64,000 bases of DNA, from the NCBI RefSeq assembly GCF_002127215.1, contig NZ_NFUT01000002.1, forward strand, positions 892,876 through 956,875. Direction: 5' to 3'. This document shows, piece after piece, positions 58,799 through 64,000 of the stretch. The notes below the pieces were generated by a model. It did no database searches. It was not told where the DNA came from and worked only from the letters and a program-made list of their open reading frames with translations. Positions within the stretch are counted from its first letter, which is position 1; each line of letters starts with the position of its first letter. This stretch comes from Hydrogenophaga sp. IBVHS2. Its GTDB lineage: Bacteria > Pseudomonadota > Gammaproteobacteria > Burkholderiales > Burkholderiaceae_C. Position numbers and translations under genes: made by a program.

Positions 58799-59289
58799 GG
58801 TTTCACGTTCGGCAGATGGCGTCTGCCATGGGTTGTGGAGGCGATGGATTGTAGGTCGCGCACGGTCGTTCGTTAGAACCACCCAAGGGGGTATTTACCT
58901 GGGTGGAGTGGCACCGGCGCCGATCGGCCACGCAGCCTCCGATCGAGCATCTTTCGATATTTACATAATATACATCGTAGAATATCTAGGCGATCATGAA
59001 AACCGCCATCGCTGGCGGTCTGGCTGGCAAAGGTAATTTCGACCTTAATCCGAAGGTAAGAGTAGCCTTGAGGTTGCAGTCGATAGCAACTGGCTGCCAT
59101 CGGGCTACCGTTCCATTCAAAACGCGGGGCCCAAGGGGCCGTACAGCAACTGGTTACACCAATGCCAAAATTTCCCCAACGGGCTGCTGTCTCGTCCAAA
59201 CGCGGACTTGTGAAGACTATGTCCTACTGCGAAAAAGTAACTGCGGAAAACGAGGTCCCCCTCCTCGACACTGTCTACTGCACAGCACC
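58799..59289. other. Long intergenic region at the start of the accessory segment
   Basis: About 490 bases. It holds an inverted repeat CCACCCA (58879-58885)/TGGGTGG (58900-58906), possibly regulatory for aotJ, and an AT-rich promoter-like block at 58956-58986, followed by a hairpin ACCGCCA/TGGCGGT (59003-59020). Short frames on both strands exist but none has a ribosome site or family features; decayed coding sequence is possible. Confidence 0.5.
58956..58986. promoter_or_regulatory. AT-rich inverted-repeat block
   Basis: GATATT (58956-58961) and AATATC (58981-58986) flank two TACAT direct repeats and TATACAT-like hexamers. It looks like an operator/promoter, but no recognised gene starts after it. 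Confidence 0.35.
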
Positions 59290-61026
59290 TTAATGCCTCC
59301 AAATCTGATCCCGCTGATGCAAGAGTTCAGATCGGAGTACTGAGGCAAGCATGGTCTTGAGTTCGCGAATACTGCGAACCGGGAGCATATTGACTTTCTG
59401 CTCGAAGCCCTCAAAAACACCACGTGGGAGGCCCCACTCTTCCGCGAGGTCCTCAAGTGCATGAGGCACTGCTGCGGCGATGTGCTCCGGACTTGGCTCA
59501 TCGAACATCACGATCTGGCACCTGGAGAGAAGCGGCGTGGGCAGCCGGGACAAAGAGTTGGCCGTCAGGATGAAGCTGACCATCGAAAGGTCACATTCGG
59601 TTTGCAGGAAGCTGTCGAACCACCGGCGTGCAGACTCTGCTTCCAGGAGTCCCAGCAGAGCGCTGGACACGGGTGCGCTGTTGACCGACCGGTCGCTCGC
59701 CTTGTCCACCTCGTCAAGCAGCACCATGGCGGACGGGCTATTTGCGTTGAGCAGAAGATCGAGCAAGGAAGAAGGCTGCCCGGTTGACCAGCCGCGACTG
59801 GTTCCCAGGAGAGCCCGGCTGTCGTCCATGCCTCCAATACTGATGGCTCGGAACGTCAGGTTCAGCTCCTCGGCCAGGCGGCGAGCAAACCGGGTTTTAC
59901 CCACACCGGGTTGCCCGGCGATCAAGGTCGGCCGGACCTTGCAGTCCAGCGCGCCGAGCTGGCGTTTCAAGCGCAGGTCGCCGAGGATGGTGTCGATGGC
60001 GCTTGTTGCCCAGGGGAACTCCTCGGTCAGGATCTCCTGGATGCCGTACAGCTGGTCGGGGGCGGGCAGTTGGACGACGGGCTGCACGGTCTGCAAAACC
60101 TTGAACCGCTGGATCTGCAGCTGATCGTTTGCGTCGCTGGCCGGCGGGATGGAGCCTTGGATCACCGCCAGGCGCTTGACCGGTAGGACGGCTTCACTCG
60201 GTTGCCTGGACTCCTTCGCTGGGACGTCGGTCTTCGGGGCGATGATGGTCAGGAAGGCGTCGCTGGTTTTGAGGCGGTGAGCCACCAGCTGGAGCGCCTC
60301 GTAGTCCAGACAATGGAGCAAGCTCTGGCTGGGATCGGTCGCCAGCAGCTCAGCCTCCCCTTCCTTGAGCAGTTCCCAGGTGGGATTACAGAACCGCTGC
60401 AGGTCCATCCAGCGCTCCCGGCATTCCCACTTGATTTGCTTGTTCACGCCATGCAGGAAATACATCATCACAAGCTCAGCAGCCTGGTGACGCTTCTCCA
60501 GCTTCAGAGCTCGAAGGTTGACCTTGCTCAGTCCGGAGATGTGGCGAAAGGCCGATTGGAGCAGCGGGCTCACGTACCGCAGAGTGGTTCCAGCCAGGAT
60601 CGGCTCGCCGTTCTTGTAGAGGCCGAACACTTTGCGTCGCTCGCCCTTTGCGCAGCTCACTCGTGGCTCGTATCCCAGGAGCTGGTACTGCAGACGGGTG
60701 AGCAGGTGCAGCAGCTCGATCGAGTTGAGCCTATCTGCCAGCAGGAGCTGCACGTTCATCGCCAGCAGGCTGGGTGATTCGATATCGTCGGGACCCCGAG
60801 CCACCCGGTTGTAGATGAGCCGCAGCGCCGTGAGTCGGTCGTGATCAGTGACCTCCGGGTCGTGGAGCACTGCGAATAGAAGGATGTTCCTGGCTACAGA
60901 CTCATCCTCGACGGGCCACTGTGACAGAAACGGGTGGCTGGCGCCCGCGTCGCGGGCAGCCGCAACGAGTTCAGCCAAGCGCTCATCGGTGTAGCGCCAG
61001 ACCTGCTGACAGGTATCTGCATTCAT
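59290..61026 (-). CDS. Stand-alone Lon-like AAA+ ATPase with unrecognised N-terminal region
   Basis: A 578-aa cytosolic protein. The C-terminal AAA+ module resembles that of Lon: Walker A GQPGVGKT (371-378), Walker B MVLLDEVDKA (about 434-443), sensor 1 SFILTANSLSRLPTPLL, and an RSIREL sensor-2-like Arg. There is no Lon protease domain after it; the protein ends about 20 residues past the small helical subdomain. Residues 1-320 are helical and unrecognised, with no LON substrate domain. The ATG at 61026 has GGAG 6 bases upstream; a GTG at 61038 is possible. It is solitary, in lower-GC DNA. Possible roles are a mobile-element or defence ATPase or a chaperone; none is shown. Confidence 0.75.
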   Translation of the reverse strand: MNADTCQQVWRYTDERLAELVAAARDAGASHPFLSQWPVEDESVARNILLFAVLHDPEVTDHDRLTALRLIYNRVARGPDDIESPSLLAMNVQLLLADRLNSIELLHLLTRLQYQLLGYEPRVSCAKGERRKVFGLYKNGEPILAGTTLRYVSPLLQSAFRHISGLSKVNLRALKLEKRHQAAELVMMYFLHGVNKQIKWECRERWMDLQRFCNPTWELLKEGEAELLATDPSQSLLHCLDYEALQLVAHRLKTSDAFLTIIAPKTDVPAKESRQPSEAVLPVKRLAVIQGSIPPASDANDQLQIQRFKVLQTVQPVVQLPAPDQLYGIQEILTEEFPWATSAIDTILGDLRLKRQLGALDCKVRPTLIAGQPGVGKTRFARRLAEELNLTFRAISIGGMDDSRALLGTSRGWSTGQPSSLLDLLLNANSPSAMVLLDEVDKASDRSVNSAPVSSALLGLLEAESARRWFDSFLQTECDLSMVSFILTANSLSRLPTPLLSRCQIVMFDEPSPEHIAAAVPHALEDLAEEWGLPRGVFEGFEQKVNMLPVRSIRELKTMLASVLRSELLHQRDQIWRH

Positions 61027-61570
61027 GCTGCTCTCCACAAACGAAGTTGCGGTTCAAGCTGCTGGCGAGGTAGCCGGGAGGCAGCTGTCGGAGAGCAACG
61101 AAAGGGTCAGGGATGACCCGCCGAATCAGAAGAATTAATCAGCAAAAGGCGACCGTCAAGCGCGTCGTATCAGGCACCTCCAAAACCGCGGTGTGGGGAA
61201 TATTCACTACACAAGAAGACTTCGTAAGTCGTTGTTTTGCAATGATATTTTGACGGTTTCCGTTCGTCGGGACATGGCCATGATCCCTGCCCTCACCTAG
61301 TCTATAACCGGACTAGCGCGAGCCCTGCTGGCGTCAAGATGGGAACGACTTGGGGCTTGTAGTCGTTCAACTCTTCGCCACCCTGCTTGACACCTGGCTG
61401 GTCTAGTGGGCCTTGAAGCTTTCCTCGCCGCCTACCGAACTTCAAGTCCGCTTGGCAGCGGAAGCAGCCTTTGGATACCCTGATTGCGAGTGTCTGCGAT
61501 CAGCCGGGAACCGCTGCAACCGACCGTTTTCCGGTGGCATCAGGCTGCTAGTTGCACCAAAGACTCCTGG
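61027..61570. other. Long intergenic region between the AAA+ gene and the GlxA-type regulator
   Basis: About 540 bases, AT-richer than the main chromosome. It contains a likely minus-strand promoter for the AAA+ gene (see separate entry) and a perfect inverted repeat CTAGTC (61297-61302)/GACTAG (61311-61316) with no assigned gene. No convincing coding sequence is seen. Confidence 0.5.
61132..61159 (-). promoter_or_regulatory. Candidate promoter of the AAA+ gene
   Basis: On the minus strand TTGACG (complement of 61154-61159) and TAATTC (complement of 61132-61137) are 16 bases apart, about 105 bases before the ATG. Confidence 0.4.
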
Positions 61571-62533
61571 TCATGCCCCCCGCCGCAACTCCCTGACACC
61601 ACGACCTAATTTTCGACGCAATAAAGCCCGCAGGGTGACCCCATCCGTGTACCCAACCTGCGCGGCAACCTGGTCGACACTCGCGTTGCCGGTGCGCAAG
61701 AGATGGACTGCCTGCTCGACGCGCAGGTCCTGGAAGTACGAGAGTGGCGTCTTTCCCAACACGCTTTGTAGGCGCCTCGCCAAAGTACGTTCGCTTGTGC
61801 CCGCGGCGCTGGCCGCCTCGGCCAGCGAGAAACCATGCGCCAGCCGACGTCTGGACCAGCACTCGAAGCGCTCGACTATGGGGTCGGCATGCGCAAGGTG
61901 GTCGGGAATCACGAACTCGGCTTGCGAAGTGCGTGCCTCAACCAGTAGGTAACGCGCCACCAGGGCCGCCAGCGCTGGACTTTGCCCTCGGACGATGCGC
62001 AAGGCCAAGTCGACGTGGGCCAAAGCGGCACCCGCTGTAGTGAAGCGTGTCGTGCTCACGACCATGCGGGACTCGTCCAGCGTGACGTTCGGATAGCGCT
62101 GCCGAAACATGGGTCCAAGCCACCATGATGTGGTCGCGTGGAGCCCGTCAAGCAGGCCACTCTCCGCGAGCAAAAAACCACCTGAGCAGGCGGTACCTAG
62201 ATGCGCGCCGCCGGTGGACCATTCTTGCAGGGCCGCTACCGCATCAGGCACGTCGGGTCGTGCGAGTCGCGCGGCGAGTGTGTCAGGCATCTTGTCGCCA
62301 AACGCGGGCACGAGCACGACGTCAGGTTCAGACACACCGCGCGCAGGGACTACAGGGACCGTCAATCCTTGCGCAGTCCGGATGCGACGCCGCACGGCCA
62401 CCAGCGTCATCTCAATTGGCGCAGGCGCCTGTGGCAGCGAACCCGCCATGGCATTGGCCAAGCTCAGGGTGTCAGTGAGCGCCGCGAGCCCCAGATCAAA
62501 CACGCCATCAGCAACAAGCAAATGTACTTTCAT
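61571..62533 (-). CDS. GlxA-family AraC-type regulator with DJ-1/PfpI domain
   Basis: A 320-aa regulator. Residues 1-180 are a DJ-1/PfpI-like domain (LVADGVFDLGLAALTDTLSL, VLVPAFGDKMP and LGTACSGGFLLAESGLLDG with a nucleophile-elbow Cys). The C-terminal AraC region has two helix-turn-helix parts (SLAEAASAAGTSERTLARRL and VDQVAAQVGYTDGVTLRALL). It is divergent from the small monooxygenase gene (117-base gap), its probable target. The ligand is unknown. Confidence 0.92.
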   Translation of the reverse strand: MKVHLLVADGVFDLGLAALTDTLSLANAMAGSLPQAPAPIEMTLVAVRRRIRTAQGLTVPVVPARGVSEPDVVLVPAFGDKMPDTLAARLARPDVPDAVAALQEWSTGGAHLGTACSGGFLLAESGLLDGLHATTSWWLGPMFRQRYPNVTLDESRMVVSTTRFTTAGAALAHVDLALRIVRGQSPALAALVARYLLVEARTSQAEFVIPDHLAHADPIVERFECWSRRRLAHGFSLAEAASAAGTSERTLARRLQSVLGKTPLSYFQDLRVEQAVHLLRTGNASVDQVAAQVGYTDGVTLRALLRRKLGRGVRELRRGA

Positions 62534-62650
62534 GGCAGGAATGGTATCAATATTGTCATTCTTGCCGATTGAGAGGCTTTCAAGCCAGGCCTAGACTGCA
62601 CATCAGTCCATCCGTTCCACCACCTTCCCGTTGACCCAAAGGATCACACC

Positions 62651-62953
62651 ATGACCAAGCTCGCCCTGTTTGTTCGTCTCGAGGCCAAACCCGGACAGGA
62701 AGCTGCGCTGGCCGATTTCCTGGCCAGTGCACTTCCACTCGCTAATGCCGAGTCTGGCACCACCGCTTGGTTCGCACTGAAGTTTGGCCCTTCCACGTTC
62801 GGTGTGTTCGATGCCTTCGCCGATGAGGCAGGTCGGCAGGCACACCTTGATGGTCAGATCGCCGCAGCTTTGATGGCCAATGCAGCGACCTTGCTCAGCT
62901 CGCCGCCCAACATCGAGAAGGTCGATCTGCTCGCCGTCAAGCTGCCTGCGTGA
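62651..62953 (+). CDS. Antibiotic biosynthesis monooxygenase (ABM) family protein
   Basis: A 100-aa ferredoxin-like alpha/beta-barrel protein of the ABM family (YgiN-like quinol monooxygenases). Visible parts are ALFVRLEAKPGQEAALADFL, SGTTAWFALKFGPSTFGVFD and DAFADEAGRQAHLDGQIAAA. These cofactor-free dimeric enzymes act on quinols or are heme-degrading; the substrate is unknown here. It is divergent from the GlxA-type regulator. Confidence 0.87.
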   Translation: MTKLALFVRLEAKPGQEAALADFLASALPLANAESGTTAWFALKFGPSTFGVFDAFADEAGRQAHLDGQIAAALMANAATLLSSPPNIEKVDLLAVKLPA

Positions 62954-63265
62954 TCACAACCAGCTTTGACTGCAAGTGGCCAAGATCTTCCCCCCGCTCA
63001 GCGGAGCAGCGTTCGTCAGAAATTTGTGGAACCCACAGTAGCTGACAGGCAACCGGTCCAGAAATCAGTCCGGTCATCGGTAGCCGCAACCTGCGTGTGG
63101 CGGGCAGCGGTACCAAAGCCGACACTCAATCTCAGCGCCCGAGCGACCGCACCCAGCCTGTAGCTGTCATCACCGAGGTTAGCTCCAGACTGGTTGCTGT
63201 CAAACAAGGGGCGGGGGTAGGATGCCCGCTATCGGCCAGAAGTGGACATTCGAGGAGGAGGCAAC
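62954..63265. other. Intergenic region, no feature seen
   Basis: About 310 bases between the ABM gene and a small membrane protein. Frames on both strands are short, lack ribosome sites and resemble nothing known. The last bases contain the strong ribosome site for 63266. Confidence 0.5.
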
Positions 63266-63520
63266 GTGCGCGAAGCGAAGATTGCCGCTTGGTTCTTTTT
63301 CGTTGTGGGAGCCGGCTTGAGTTTGCTCAGCGCATGGGCGGCCGTCACATTGGCACCGCCGTCGCCAACCATCTCGTCGCTCCGCAACGGTCTGGCGCAA
63401 GTCTTGAAGGCAGCACTTGGTGTGCCTGCCGGCCATGTTGCCTACCACCTGTTTTGGACGGCCCTCGGCGCTTGCGTAGCCTACTTGGCGCTGCGAGTAC
63501 TGAAAGACCAGTCGAGGTAA
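63266..63520 (+). CDS. Small two-helix membrane protein
   Basis: An 84-aa hypothetical protein with two probable transmembrane segments (AAWFFFVVGAGLSLLSAWAA and VAYHLFWTALGACVAYLALR). The start is GTG at 63266, supported by the strong AGGAGG at 63253-63258, 7 bases upstream; an in-frame GTG at 63242 lies before that site and is rejected. Family unknown. It lies between the ABM gene and an IS5-family end, in accessory DNA. Confidence 0.65.
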   Translation: MREAKIAAWFFFVVGAGLSLLSAWAAVTLAPPSPTISSLRNGLAQVLKAALGVPAGHVAYHLFWTALGACVAYLALRVLKDQSR

Positions 63521-63645
63521 GGTCCCAAGGTCTCAGTCCGCTCAGTGCCCACCACCGCCCCCGCTACCATGACGCACATCGGCCATCAGCGGCCGTTCAC
63601 GTCTCCGTGCCCATCGTCAAGTCAAGACTGATTGCTGCCACTTAG

Positions 63646-64000
63646 GGCTACGCTGAACAAGTTGAGAGGTGGCGCGAGGTTTGCATGTATCGAGACACCA
63701 GAGACACGAAGGTGAAGATGAAACAGCAAACCCTGGCGATGGCAGCCGATCAAGGCGACGGCTACGAGCAATACCGCAAGCTCACCAAGCGGGACACATT
63801 CCTGGCGACGATGGAGCAGATCGTGCCGTGGCAGGAGTTGTGCTCGGTCATCGAACCGCACTACCCCAAGGCCGGCAACGGGCGCCCACCGATCGGACTG
63901 GAACGCATGCTGCGGATGTACTTCGTGCAGCACTGGTTCAACCTGGCTGATGAGGCCTGCGAGGAGGCTCTGCTCGACAGCACGGCGCTGCGCCGCTTTG
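63646..64000 (+). mobile_element. Left end of an IS5-family insertion sequence, cut by window edge
   Basis: The element probably begins at 63646 with GGCTACGCTGAACAAG, similar in layout to the E. coli IS5 terminal repeat (GG....GCGAA.AAG). TTAG at 63642-63645 fits the YTAR target of the IS5 subgroup. The right end, second repeat and target duplication are outside the window. Confidence 0.7.
63718..64000 (+). CDS. IS5-family transposase, 3' end cut by window edge
   Basis: The first 94 residues of an IS5-subgroup DDE transposase are visible. The N-terminal DNA-binding part closely matches E. coli IS5: KRDTFLATMEQIVPWQEL, VIEPHYPKAGNGRPPIGLE and MLRMYFVQHWFNLADEACEE. An in-frame GTG at 63712 is an alternative start. 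The frame is still open at base 64000. The DDE catalytic residues lie beyond the window, so intactness cannot be judged. Confidence 0.9.
   Translation, partial: MKQQTLAMAADQGDGYEQYRKLTKRDTFLATMEQIVPWQELCSVIEPHYPKAGNGRPPIGLERMLRMYFVQHWFNLADEACEEALLDSTALRRF

Noticed and set aside
55355..58876. 1173-codon plus-strand frame opposite the aot operon
   Set aside because: Antisense shadow spanning five well-supported genes.
59117..59302. Short minus-strand frames after the AAA+ gene as a partner effector gene
   Set aside because: Frames are broken, overlap each other and lack ribosome sites; decayed sequence cannot be separated from chance.
61297..61316. CTAGTC/GACTAG perfect inverted repeat as an IS end or attachment site
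   Set aside because: Only 6-bp arms, no matching copy nearby and no transposase or integrase beside it; kept only as a note in the gap description.

Overview
The window is 64 kb of a GC-rich chromosome. It has long antisense open frames typical of high GC, gene neighbourhoods typical of Betaproteobacteria (pepA-holC, rimP-nusA-infB-rbfA-truB, smpB opposite ratA-ratB, guaB-guaA), and an aot-type basic amino acid transporter. I infer Burkholderiales, probably a Comamonadaceae-like genus. This is read from protein families and gene order, with no database search.

Layout, left to right. 1-9.6 kb: end of pepA, then holC, a branched-chain amino acid binding lipoprotein, an RNA-recognition protein, tRNA-Ser(GGA), an nfeD/stomatin/DUF2237 group on the minus strand, an Orn/Lys/Arg decarboxylase, a fasciclin protein and fabI. 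9.6-16.2 kb: a complete yejABEF peptide importer and two small membrane proteins. 16.2-26.7 kb: one long translation operon (rimP-nusA-infB-rbfA-truB-typA) that continues, with ATGA-type overlaps, into a DMT transporter and an enoyl-CoA hydratase-family gene. 26.7-32 kb: smpB, ratA-ratB, a DUF4124 protein and guaB-guaA.

32-37 kb: aromatic catabolism. A LysR regulator lies opposite a LigB-type dioxygenase, followed by 3-hydroxybenzoate 6-monooxygenase, fumarylpyruvate hydrolase and gentisate 1,2-dioxygenase. No maleylpyruvate isomerase is seen. 37-42.2 kb: a dabB-dabA inorganic-carbon accumulation pair on the minus strand, opposite an NhaR-like LysR regulator, with inverted repeats between them. 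42.2-48.2 kb: a complete L-threonate catabolic operon (gntP-type permease, ltnD, otnK, otnC, otnI) with a FadR-type regulator and an operator-like palindrome. 48.2-54.5 kb: a PaiB-like flavoprotein, an SGNH hydrolase, an OpgC-like membrane protein, a TadA-haloalkane-dehalogenase-like fusion, an LD-carboxypeptidase, a hypothetical gene and a class III cyclase-FHA protein. 54.5-58.8 kb: an aotJQMOP operon for arginine/ornithine-type amino acids.

58.8-64 kb looks accessory. Base composition drops, intergenic spaces lengthen, and there is a solitary Lon-like AAA+ ATPase with an unrecognised N-terminal half, a GlxA-type regulator opposite a small monooxygenase, an orphan small membrane protein, and the left end of an IS5-family element that runs off the window.

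The most interesting observations are the TadA-dehalogenase fusion, the stand-alone Lon-like ATPase, the dabBA/LysR module with its two inverted repeats, a two-copy intergenic repeat whose stems covary, very short leader terminators before rimP and the decarboxylase gene, and two unrelated binding proteins that share a lipoprotein Ala/Pro tether. I saw no CRISPR array, rRNA, phage structural gene or replication origin.
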